Positions 55,558-64,000 of a stretch of 64,000 nt of DNA are shown piece after piece. The notes below the pieces were generated by a model. It saw nothing but the letters and a program-made list of their open reading frames with translations. It was not told the DNA's origin and searched no databases. Made by a program: the position numbers and the translations under genes. Within the stretch, counting starts at the first letter, position 1; every line of letters begins with the position of its first letter. The DNA comes from Suillus spraguei (lineage: Eukaryota > Basidiomycota > Agaricomycetes > Boletales > Suillaceae): assembly GCA_016800925.1 (NCBI GenBank), contig JABCPU010000239.1, positions 1-64,000 of the forward strand, written 5' to 3'.

Positions 55558-56387
55558 CCTACACTGTCATGCACATGTCTTTGGTCTGGTGAATAACCTT
55601 ACCAGTAAGAGGCTGTCGATGACTACAAGGCAGGAGAAGGACACCTGTGCTTTGGGAATTTTGGCTTTGAGCTGGAATTTGCTGGTAGCTAGTCTCCCTG
55701 CTGAGGTCAGTACATCATGTATCAAGGCAATCGATGATGCAGGCCTGCCTTCTATGACCATAAAAGGCGATAGCTCAGGTGAGTGTCTTACATATTATCT
55801 TTGTGCTCTTATATATGATACCTAGACTCTGGGTATACCCTGGACTTACCTGATGGTCCTCTCTGTTTTTCAACAGCTGAGCAGGCTCCCTCTGAGGATA
55901 CATGTCACAAAACTATGAGTTGTAAGTGGGTTGCATCTAACTAGTAGTACTGCTTTTTGATGTCTCACCTAGCCCAATTCACATGGACCAACTCTATGCC
56001 CCATGTGCGATGAACTGGGTTACTCTTCACAGTATTGTGGATCCAGATCAATGCCAACTTCATGGTGACTGTAGTTCTGGTGGAAATTATGTTGATGTCT
56101 CACTTAGGGTGGTGGTGAAATGTGCCACTGACACAGTCATGGTAGTGTGGTCTCTCATTGCTACTCTATACTCAATTTTTGCTGACAATGTGTGTGACAG
56201 AGCATGCAACCCAAGTTCAAGCATGGTACAACTCTTGCTCGAGAGGGTGTCTGCAGACAAGGAACTGCAATCAATTTCTCAAGACATATCCAGAAGGCTT
56301 TTGATGAGGCAATTGCGATTGAAGGTGATGTAAAAAGCAATGGTAACTCAACTTACAGAGGAGAAAAAGTGAAATAGTCTAGTATAC

Positions 56388-56575
56388 AAGTCCACAATCT
56401 AAATTGTTGGTGACACTTTTCTTTTTCTTTTGGGGTGACATGATATAATTTTCGGGGCGACACACAATAGTTTTGGGGCCAATCTGATTTGGGGCGACAC
56501 ACAATTTCCTTTTTGGGGCGACACATTTCGTTTTGGGGGGGGGGCACAAATAATATTTGTGCAGATTCAACAGCA
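56388..56575 (-). repeat. Right terminal and subterminal repeats of the TET-carrying element
   Basis: Inverse of the left end: read on the minus strand it gives TGCTGTTGAATCTGC, the GCACAAATATTATTTGTGC hairpin, a C-run, and a series of TGTCGCCCC motifs. The TET/JBP-like gene stops only about ten bases inside it. Confidence 0.72.
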
Positions 56576-56899
56576 TACAGATGTGTAAATTGATGGATTT
56601 GTGACCAGTCTTTTATTCAGGTATTCGATTCTGCTTGCTCTCTCATTAGATATACTAGATCGTTCATTTACGGCGACAGCCTTCAACGAATTTATAGACA
56701 GTTTACTTGATGATATGAATCCTTTCACTCAGAAAAACACCCGTAATAATGTAAGAGCTCATAGTTGCAAACAGAACCTTTTCAGAATCTTTTCGAACAA
56801 TTTCCGGATGACTTTTCCAATTCTTCATTGCTCATGAAATATATACTGTCCCAACACAAATTAGTCCGTGTATGTGGTGTTCTCGACCATGAACCAGGT
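56576..56899 (+). other. Stretch right of the TET element, no confident gene
   Basis: A plus-strand frame near 56765 reads EPFQNLFEQFPDDFSNSSLL and may be a decayed coding piece. It is too short to identify. The sequence then passes into the minisatellite. Confidence 0.35.
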
Positions 56900-57420
56900 C
56901 CTGTAGTAAGCTGTTCTTGTCTTTTGGATCGCTTACCCGACGTTGATGATGCTCTGGCCGCGTCCCGCTCCCAGCCAGTGCGTTTCTCGTTTGTTGGCTT
57001 GCTTACCCAACCCTAATGATGCTTTGGCCGTGTCCCGCTCTCGGCCAGTGCATTTCTCGTCTGTTGGCTCACTTACTCAACCCTGATGATGCGCTGGTCA
57101 CATCCCACTCCCAGCCGGTGCGTGTTTTTATATTTTGGCTCGCTTGATACCCAACACTGATGGCGCTCTTGTTGCGACCCGCTCTCAGAGTAGGTGTTCT
57201 CGTCTTTTGGTTTGCTTACCTGACGCTGATGATGCTCTGGCTGTGTCCTGCTCTCAGAGAGTGTCGTGTTCCAATCTTTTGGGTCGATGCTGAATGATGC
57301 TTTGACTATATCCCGCTCTCGGTTGGTGCAGGTTCTTGTATTCTCGTCGTTTTTGGCTCGCTTGTCTGATGCTGACGGCTTGTCACAGTTTCTCGCTGTC
57401 CAACAGCGCGGAAGTGCGTG
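56900..57420 (+). repeat. Degenerate tandem array, about 70-bp unit, about seven copies
   Basis: Units share TTGGCTYGCTTACCC, TGATGATGCTCTGGC, GTCCCGCTCTC and CCAGTGCRTTTCTCGTC in that order. Successive GATGATGC-type anchors lie near 56945, 57015, 57085, 57160, 57230, 57293 and 57370. The units are diverged. The array is flanked by non-coding sequence. Confidence 0.7.
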
Positions 57421-58436
57421 ATTTCAATGCTGGTGGTGCTTTGGCGACAGCCGATTCTCATACGGTGTGTAATATCATCCGTTGAAATGTTTACTGTTTT
57501 ATTGACCTTGACAGCGCCAAAATAAGTTTCTCTGCGATCTGCGACGGCTCAACCCAGTAATGTTATCTTCCCAGGTGAACAGCTAAATGAAACATTTCTT
57601 ATTGCCCTGTCAGATGGTGCGTGTTTCCATATCACGCATGTGTTATGTGGCACGCACTTCCTGTCTTCTAGAAAATTGAGATGGGAGCCATAGTGGTGAG
57701 AGGCAGGGGAGGGGAGCAACGACTGGAATCGTCCGAGAGCGAGGTAGATCCATAGCAGATCATATAGTCATTCGTATTTCAGATTCCAATCCGACACGAT
57801 TACGATGGCATTCAGACTAAAATCAGACATGCGGATCCTATAAACCATATATAATTCCGAGAGTCGTCAGAATATACTAGCAACTTATATTCCAACTCTG
57901 CAATAGCCAACGGGTGCTTCCCACTGCCCTGTCACCTTGAGATTTGCATGATTTGTCACCTCCGATATATACCGTGTCCAGACCTGATCAAATTCTCGTT
58001 TCCGCAGTGAATCATTCATGTTAATATTGATATTCCCTTCCGCTGACGATGTGTTTTTCCACGAGTTCATCAACTTGATCCGATCCGATCCGTCGTATCA
58101 TCCCCATCTGCCTGACAGCGAAACCAGGAAAAATAGATTGCAATGCGGATGGGATGAGACTGCATCAATGTTATCCTTACCAATTTGTACCTAGGCGCCT
58201 ACAGTTTTGCCAGTTATAACCAGTCAACAGGACCGTTGACCCCTTATGCCCCTCAAACTATATGGAGCACATATATTTGTGACCAGGCCGACAACCGCTG
58301 TTCGTTTTTTCCCCCGATGAAGTATCATGCCAGCAAGCAGTTGATCAAAATTCATTCATATCGCATACTTTAGGGTTCCAATGGATAGGTCCTTCCTAAA
58401 ATGCATACCCATACCCGTCATCACGAAGAATACGAT
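57421..58436 (+). other. Intergenic stretch, no confident gene
   Basis: A minus-strand frame at 57885-58073 (SLRKREFDQVWTRYISEVTN) is the only piece that looks possibly coding. It has no recognised domain or clear splice partners. Otherwise nothing was seen up to the SSP2 promoter. Confidence 0.35.
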
Positions 58437-58453
58437 ATTCAGCCTATAAAAGC
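58437..58453 (+). promoter_or_regulatory. Core promoter motif of SSP2
   Basis: ATTCAGCCTATAAAAGC, 35 bases before the ATG. It matches the motif of SSP1 and SSP3, with TATAAAAG as the TATA box. Confidence 0.65.
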
Positions 58454-58488
58454 AAGGAAACTTTAGACTTATCTTATCACCTCACACA

Positions 58489-58706
58489 ATGCGTTTCTCC
58501 TGCGCGATTATTGTCGCCGTCGTTGCTGCTTTAGCATCATCAATCTCCGCTATGCCCACTGCTGAGGAAGCAGCATGTGGATCGTGTACTAGAAATTATC
58601 AATGTCGTGGCTGTGGAGAAGGTTTATGCGTGAGTTTTAGTAATTTGTGTCTTGGGTTTAACAACATGGCTCATCGGCATAACAGTATTTTAATCATTGC
58701 ATTTGA
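58489..58706 (+). CDS. Small secreted six-cysteine protein SSP2
   Basis: Exons 58489-58629 and 58686-58706 encode 53 residues. The signal peptide (MRFSCAIIVAVVAALASSIS) is nearly identical to SSP1. Mature cysteines are spaced C-x2-C-x5-C-x2-C-x4-C-x4-C. The 56-nt intron (GTGAGT...ACAG) falls right after the fifth cysteine codon, and the last exon gives YFNHCI and stop. The strict signal-peptide and exon conservation against a diverged mature part suggests fast-evolving secreted peptides. Function unknown. Confidence 0.75.
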
Positions 58707-60189
58707 AATGGTAAGGTCCGATGCGAGGTTCAAACAGAGTTCCTGACGTACGCCATGCCGAATAGGTCAGGAGCAAAAAAGTGGAGGCTTCAGAGATTCC
58801 TTAGCTTGGAAGTTGTGGTTCAGTAGTATATGTCCAAGTTGTCAATGCAGCCTCAGATGAAGAGCGGCGTTCTAGAATATTCAGCATGAATTGGACTTGA
58901 TTGTTAAGTAATAATTCCAAGTGGGAGAACGACTGCGAGCCTCTTAGCTATGACTCAACCAAGGTCTCGGGCTCTAGCTTTGATGACGTAGTGGACAAAG
59001 GTTTTCTCCACAAATGTTATGTTGAAGCGAACGGAGTGATTGCTCTCAGAGCCCAGAATCAGACGGACCAATGTGTGTGGTGTATCAGTAACTTGAATTT
59101 TGAGAGCACATGGTAGACATGACGAAATCTTCACTCAGTTCACTGAGTGAAGATTTATCATTTAATTACTGCGACGAGGGGATCATACCTGTGCTAAGCC
59201 AGGTTGATAACAAGTGCAGCAGCGTGTAAACAGGCGCTAACAGACAGGACAATCATCATATCCAATGCAAACTGCCGAAACACCCCTTGGTGTTGGAGCG
59301 TTTTACGTCACTGGGGAAATATCTACATTCATCCCCAAGCCGATACAATCAGAGTCTGATGTTTGGTTTCTGATAACAAGTGGATTAGCACACTACACAG
59401 GCATCAATTTGAAAAAAATCACCCAAATATTCGGTACGACAGTGTAGTGGGAAGACAAGCTGAGCTACTCGGAGCATTCCACAACGACATAAAGCACCAA
59501 ACACTCTGCCAAGTCATTGGGTGGCCTACGTCGTGGTGGAAATATCACAGAGAGAAGCCGACAGCACCAGGGTCACTAGACTTGAGTCGTTCAGACACCG
59601 CGATGTGCGCCTCGAAGGATGAGAGACACACATCTCGAGACGTGCAACGCGGTGAGAAGCGGGGATATGTGGGACCCGAAATAGAAAATTTGAGCACAAC
59701 GAAATTATGGCACATATCATAGAGGGTGATAGAGCGTAGGATACAAAGAAACAGTGCCCGCTTTATGCGCTGGCGGCTGGATAGAAGTCGAGAACAAGAA
59801 GATTATTTCGGGGATCTAGACTGATATGATGATGATAAAATTAATGATTGTGGCGAGACTAAACCAATAAAGAACGTACGATAGGAGACGGCATGTAGAT
59901 AAAATGTAGAAGCCATTCAATTGGGGTGTGATCGTGCTTGCACTCGGAGAGGAAGTTGATTCGAAAGCAACTTGACAAGTGCATGAGGACCTGCACAATG
60001 AGGTACAAACAATTAAATTTTAAAGCCAGCGATATTGACCAAATAGGCAAGTGTTGTTTTTAATCGAGTACAATGGTTAGAACGACAAAAGACATTAAAA
60101 TATGTGTTTATTGTTTACTATTATGCAAGGCTTGAATATATACTTGGCCCGTCTGCTGCTTTTCTTCCTCACTCCAGTTCACATACAGC
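58707..60189 (+). other. Intergenic stretch, no confident gene
   Basis: A plus-strand frame at 58901-59116 (YDSTKVSGSSFDDVVDKGFL) is possibly a decayed exon but has no recognised family. A perfect short hairpin (AAATCTTCACTCAGTTCACT, continuing into its complement) lies at about 59125-59155. Nothing else was seen. Confidence 0.35.
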
Positions 60190-61797
60190 ATGAACACACG
60201 TAAGTTACACACACTCTCAATGACTTGGACAAGCTTAACCTCCTTGTAGTTTTCACTCGCGCATCATTGACGCGCAGTTCTCGTACTCGCACAAGAAAGA
60301 ACTCAATATCAGACGCTGGCTGTCCACCATCCTCCTCACATTCAACATCACTTCAAATAATCCCAGAGTCCTCAGAAACTGTGTTTGACTCATCCCACGC
60401 ATCACACTCTCCGCATTCTCTTTCTCCATTGACGATGCCTTGTTCATGCTCAATGACGAACCTCGTTCACCTGCTCTCTCTGCATCGTCTTCTACAGACG
60501 ACAGTAACTCTGAAATGCCTAGTACTCCATGTACATCAGACGATGAAGACCTTCCTCTTCCTACTCCTCGTCTGAGACTAAGCACCTTAGCATTCGCCCT
60601 CTGCGCATAACCAAGACTCGGTCAACTGTCGACGAGGATATCTCAGAGACCGATCTCCATGAACAGGAAGATGAATACGATTTTTATACACGTCAATTCG
60701 AGGACTTCATCTCTCTATACTCACCTGTGCCTTCTTCTGTCCCCATCTCCACACCACTGCCCGCACGCCCAGACTCTATCATCCTCTCACCCGAGGTAAC
60801 ACCCGAGTTGCCTGTCGAGTCACCAAAATTACGCGGACGCAGCCGTTTCTCAAAGGCTCTCCCACTCCTTCCTCTCCCTACCCCACCCCCAACGACTGTC
60901 CCACCTGTTCCACAACTTCCAAGCTCAGTATCAGCCATTGGAAAACAACGGGTCCTCCCACCCTTACCCATGTACCCACCTCCCCCACCGCCAGTCGAAA
61001 GCCGCCCCCCTCCTCAGATGGCAGTCCCTTCCGACATCGAAGACGATATCTCGTTCGAGGAAGAGCATGGGCCTACTCGTCCAATCGTCATCGAACAAAT
61101 ATGGTTTGACGACGACGAATCCATTTACTCCCAGCCTTCATTCGCACCAGCCCAAGACATTCACCCCATCTCACCAGCAGTCCCCGAAGCACCCATGAAT
61201 GAGATGTACCTCCCCCGCGCAAGTACCGACTCTGACACGCCCCCGGTCATCACTCGATTCTTGTTCAAGCAGCCAGTCTCATTCCACGAACTCGTCTCAA
61301 GAAAGCAACCCCATCTCTCCCTTCTCCTTCCCTCCCACTCCAATACCCGAAACCCACCAACTCCGCAGTCGATGGAGCTGCTCCACAATATCCTCACTCG
61401 CTACTGAACCTCCACGTACGATTCTAAGTCCTTTGCGTGGGGTATTTGTGTCAAAATTGAAGTCGGGATCGAGACGGGCGCCTCCTCCTCCGCTTCCGAT
61501 CATATCTTCACCCCCCCGTTCTCGTGTATTTCATAGTTCGTCGCCATTGCAAACGCGGACCAACACCCATCACCAAACTCAATCACGCGTGCAGAATTTG
61601 TACAAGTTACCCCTAACACGAATGATATTCCCTACAACGCCCTCCCCACCAGCACGCCCACACCCAGACACATTCGTCGCCAAGACTCACGCTCGTCGAC
61701 GTCTTCTGGGTCGTCTGATTGTGGGAGCTGTGAGAGCGGCGGGAGTGCGGGGTTGAGGAGGAAGCCGATTCCTGTTGAGATGTTCTTGAGGGCTTAA
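60190..61797 (+). pseudogene. Proline-rich, disordered protein gene with several frameshifts
   Basis: The first exon is tiny (MNT), followed by an intron GTAAGT...TGTAG to 60247 and then a long proline/serine-rich sequence: TRTRKNSISDAGCPPSSSHS; FSIDDALFMLNDEPRSP; IRPLRITKTRSTVDEDISET; KALPLLPLPTPPPTTVPPVP; FDDDESIYSQPSFAPAQD; and an end LRRKPIPVEMFLRA. These blocks lie in changing frames (shifts near 60415, 60570, 61310 and 61590), so at least four indels separate them. The architecture suggests an intrinsically disordered agaricomycete protein of unknown role. Assembly error cannot be excluded, but four shifts make a pseudogene likely. Confidence 0.6.
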
Positions 61798-62882
61798 GGT
61801 GGGGATTTCGATTTTCGTGGTTGTTGTCTTTGGCTTTTTGTTCTGTTCTTTGTCATTTTTACTTTTGTTCTGTTGGATGTTTTCGATATCTCTTTGCTCT
61901 CGTTAACGACGACGACGATTCGTAATTATTGTATCCATCACCATCACTTGCTGCTCGGTCATTCATACGCATATTAACATTCATACTGTACCTGCACCCT
62001 CATGCATGAGTCTGTCTTTATTTTTCGTCACGTCTTTCGTTGCATGTTTTATGAGTCTCTAACACGTTTCCTCAATCTCTGACAAGTTCCTACACTCCCT
62101 ATCTGTCTCTGTCCCTATAGCATATTCCCCTTGTAGCCTAGTTCCTAGTACGATCAAATGAAATCCGATGAGTTTGCAGGGGTCACACCGTGGGGAAGAG
62201 TGACGCCCCAAAGTTCATGCTCAAGTTGTCAACGTTACAATAATGCGTTGCTCACTGGCATGGCAATCACCCGCGCACGCTCAGACACCGTATGGGAAGA
62301 CAGACGTTTACATAGTAACTTGCCCTCTCCCTCCAGAATCAATAATGCACGGTGTTGGTACGAATCGTACGATCAAAATCAATAGTCTCGAGCAACTTTA
62401 TCACAGCAACTTTATCACAGCGCTTCCTTTGTGCATTCGGATGTAGAATCAGACAACATGCAAGCGTTCTGGAAAGCTCTAGTCGCGGGCTGTAGGTGCC
62501 TTTGATATCCATCGAGGCGGTGCCCATTTTTTTTACAATTGTACAACGTTCTATCCAAGGCGCCGCAACCATCTTGCCCCATAAATTGAGATATTCAGAG
62601 TGAATTTCTCGGAGCGCCTTTCTGGATGTATGGCACCTCTCCCGTCTTGGATACAGTGCTTACAACTCAAAAGAGTCAAAGTCAGAAGTCAAGACCTAGG
62701 TGTGTTTATTAGGTCCATCGTGCGTATACACTTGTCATTGTATGGTCCACAGGCTTATGCCCGATTCAGCAGGGGCAATAGCCACTGATGGCCTGATATG
62801 GTGTCATATTTAACATTCCCCAACCAAACGAACGACGGCAATATTTGCCTGACTGCTAAATTACTGATAAGTCTTGTCAGTG
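61798..62882 (+). other. Intergenic stretch, no gene seen
   Basis: It contains a T-rich 3' flank of the proline-rich gene and several short frames without domain, splice or repeat support. Confidence 0.45.
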
Positions 62883-63143
62883 TCAATGGCCATACGACAT
62901 GAAAGCATCAATGCAACCCACTGTGCAGAAAGGAAATTCCTATCATGCAGGTGAGTCATGTCATCGACTCCAAGAAAACTCAGTATTGATACTTACGCAA
63001 AGCCCCCAAGTGCATTCTTTGCAATTTATGTCGATCCAGCAAAAGAGGGGACAGTGCCCGGGGCTAGCATCAGTGGGTGTAGCAGAGATTGACGATGGTA
63101 AAGCAGCAACGACGGCGAGGACAATTGCAGAGGAGAAACGCAT
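62883..63143 (-). CDS. Small secreted six-cysteine protein SSP3
   Basis: Exons 63143-62997 and 62939-62883 encode 67 residues. The signal peptide is MRFSSAIVLAVVAALPSSIS. Cysteine spacing is C-x3-C-x5-C-x2-C-x4-C-x4-C, plus a seventh cysteine four residues later. The 57-nt intron (GTAAGT...ATAG) again follows the fifth cysteine codon. It lies in opposite orientation to SSP2, 4.2 kb away. With SSP1 it completes a small family. Function unknown. Confidence 0.72.
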
Positions 63144-63209
63144 TGTGTGAGAAGATGTGATATAGGATCAGATATATATGAAGGGTTAGTTGGAAGACAC
63201 CGGCGCCTT

Positions 63210-63226
63210 GCTTTTATATGCTGAAT
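63210..63226 (-). promoter_or_regulatory. Core promoter motif of SSP3
   Basis: On the minus strand ATTCAGCATATAAAAGC, 66 bases before the start codon, the same spacing as SSP1. Farther down, SSP1 and SSP3 also share ATCTGATCCKATAYCAC. Confidence 0.65.
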
Positions 63227-64000
63227 GAGTTCTTTATGGTTCTAGGAAGAACCTATTCACCGTCGATCCCCGCGTTAAGCCAATGTCCAAGCTTTGAATG
63301 TCTCTTCAAATTCTTCTCGCGTGGTCGTACCGCATTAGACCACATAATATCTGCAAATACAGCAAGATTGCGAAGCAAGGTCTTTTGGTAATCTGGCTCG
63401 AATCCCCTTCGTTGGTGAATGTTGACCTGTGATCCTGGTACCCCGTGTCATTGAAACGAGGACTTCTCGATCCTAGAATATCCGTCCCGGGCCCTCCGAC
63501 CCCGTCCGAACATTCAAACCCCATCTGCGCTGGCACCGTGGTCGTTCTTGCACTTGAACTTGCCTTTTCATTATTATTCGAATAGATATTAAATGCAGCA
63601 GTTTATGAGTGGTATGACGTGCCCTAATATGGTGGACGATAGGTTACGGTTCCGATTACTTACTACTATCCGGTAATGGCGTTGGTCGCGCCAATCTCCG
63701 TGTCTTGAGCTGCGTAGTGATGAGTTCCGACACGGCTTCAAAGGTACATGCATTAGACATAAGTATCTGAGACACAGGTCACACGGCATACAATTTCGTT
63801 GCCAGTTCAGTTACGTTGGCAAAGGGAAGCAGCGTGAGCACGTTATTAACCAATACACTTGTCCCACAACAAAGGATTGTGAAGCTTGGAGTCTGCAGGC
63901 CTTGCGATTTGACCGAGAATCTATCAATCGAACCCATTGAAGCTGCTCAGGAAGAAACAACCAAGGGAGGTAGAGTTTGAAGTTTGTGAGTCAGTTCATC
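63227..64000 (+). other. Right edge, no gene seen
   Basis: Only short frames lacking recognisable domains. A GGCTCGAATCCCC stretch near 63400 recalls a tRNA arm, but no cloverleaf could be built around it. Confidence 0.4.

Larger units (their letters stand above)
48907..56377 (+). pseudogene. TET/JBP-like 2OG-Fe(II) dioxygenase gene, split by a palindromic element
   Basis: The start codon is in the context CACCATGCC. The 5' exons (48907-49851) give FEHLAGNACFMHALQIRSDL, LLATKNAGLVPGSLKEALRG and VDCGNEDLAGSGAAVLSVPV. After the insertion the 3' exons give EKDTCALGILALSWNLLVAS, PIHMDQLYAP, SSGGNYVDVSLRVVVKCATD, then across an intron PKFKHGTT and TAINFSRHIQKAFDEA. This reads as the double-stranded beta-helix core of TET/JBP enzymes: Fe ligands H-x-D (HMD) and a distal His (KHGTT) about 60 residues later, with the 2-oxoglutarate-binding Arg in FSRHI. 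Such enzymes oxidise 5-methylcytosine. A TGA after AHSKK near 49287 and possible indels mean this copy is probably inactive even without the insertion. The family call rests on motifs only. Confidence 0.5.
34234..56575. mobile_element. Inverted-repeat DNA element carrying a TET/JBP-like gene, with nested insertions
   Basis: The two ends share 36-37 identical bases in inverted orientation, starting TGCTGTTGAATCTGC. Each contains the hairpin GCACAAATATTATTTGTGC and is followed by G/C-run and TGTCGCCCCAAAA subterminal repeats. Removing gypsy-1c, the solo LTR and the palindrome/hAT block leaves about 4.9 kb. That core encodes an uncharacterised protein (minus), a BTB-type fragment (plus) and a TET/JBP-like dioxygenase gene (plus). 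No transposase was recognised, so it may be non-autonomous. No target-site duplication is evident (GGTGT on the left, TACAG on the right). Treating the two ends as one element is an inference from their inverted pairing and shared subterminal sequence. Confidence 0.6.

Noticed and set aside
34234..56575. Target duplication at the ends of the TET-carrying element
   Set aside because: The flanks GGTGT and TACAG do not match at 2-10 bp, so no duplication is claimed.
57885..58073. Minus-strand 62-codon frame
   Set aside because: Composition looks coding, but there are no splice partners or family resemblance; mentioned only in the intergenic entry.
63385..63420. tRNA-like GGCTCGAATCCCC
   Set aside because: No acceptor stem or anticodon arm can be paired around it.

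Overview
The window looks like a transposon-dense region of a basidiomycete genome, most likely an agaricomycete. The clues are short introns of about 50-60 nt with GTRNGT donors and YAG acceptors, a Plavaka-type transposase, chromodomain Ty3/gypsy elements with Tf1/sushi-style self-priming, a Tad-like LINE end, a WD40-TPR gene and a flavin monooxygenase of types common in mushrooms, and a family of tiny secreted cysteine-rich proteins. No tRNA, rRNA or CRISPR array was seen.

Layout. 1-7451: two members of one gypsy family (gypsy-1) joined head to head. A minus-strand copy (1-3297) interrupts a plus-strand copy (3298-7451), whose 3' LTR truncates a DUF6698-like gene (7452-8735). 8830-10250: a minus-strand coding remnant and a tandem array. 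10300-21948: a minus-strand Plavaka transposase gene, split by the self-priming chromovirus gypsy-2 (13345-21451, 5-bp duplication ATGCC). Gypsy-2 itself carries a 5'-truncated LINE inside its 5' LTR and a foreign solo LTR inside gag, each with its own target duplication. 22670-34230: mostly host-like sequence, with a WD40-TPR pseudogene (minus), a weak cysteine-rich remnant (minus), a flavin monooxygenase (plus) and the small secreted protein SSP1 (plus).

34234-56575: a large composite bounded by inverted repeats. Without its insertions it is a DNA element of roughly 4.9 kb. It carries an uncharacterised minus-strand gene, a BTB-type gene fragment, and a multi-exon gene whose 3' exons read as a TET/JBP-like 2-oxoglutarate/Fe(II) dioxygenase. 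It has been hit by gypsy-1c (34292-44369, which holds a Tc1 element with an intact transposase and two solo LTRs), by a solo LTR with a 9-bp minisatellite (46107-47746), and by a giant palindromic element (49852-55557) that received an open hAT transposon (51130-54912). 56576-64000: a 70-bp minisatellite, SSP2, a frameshifted proline-rich gene and SSP3.

Themes. Nearly all premature stops in old elements and genes are TGA where relatives have arginine, and paired LTRs differ mainly by C/T and G/A changes at CpG. This is the expected trace of 5-methylcytosine deamination, and it sits beside a transposon-borne candidate for a 5mC-oxidising enzyme. The Tc1 and hAT elements are open and appear youngest. 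The three SSP genes share a six-cysteine pattern, an intron directly after the fifth cysteine codon, and a common core-promoter motif.
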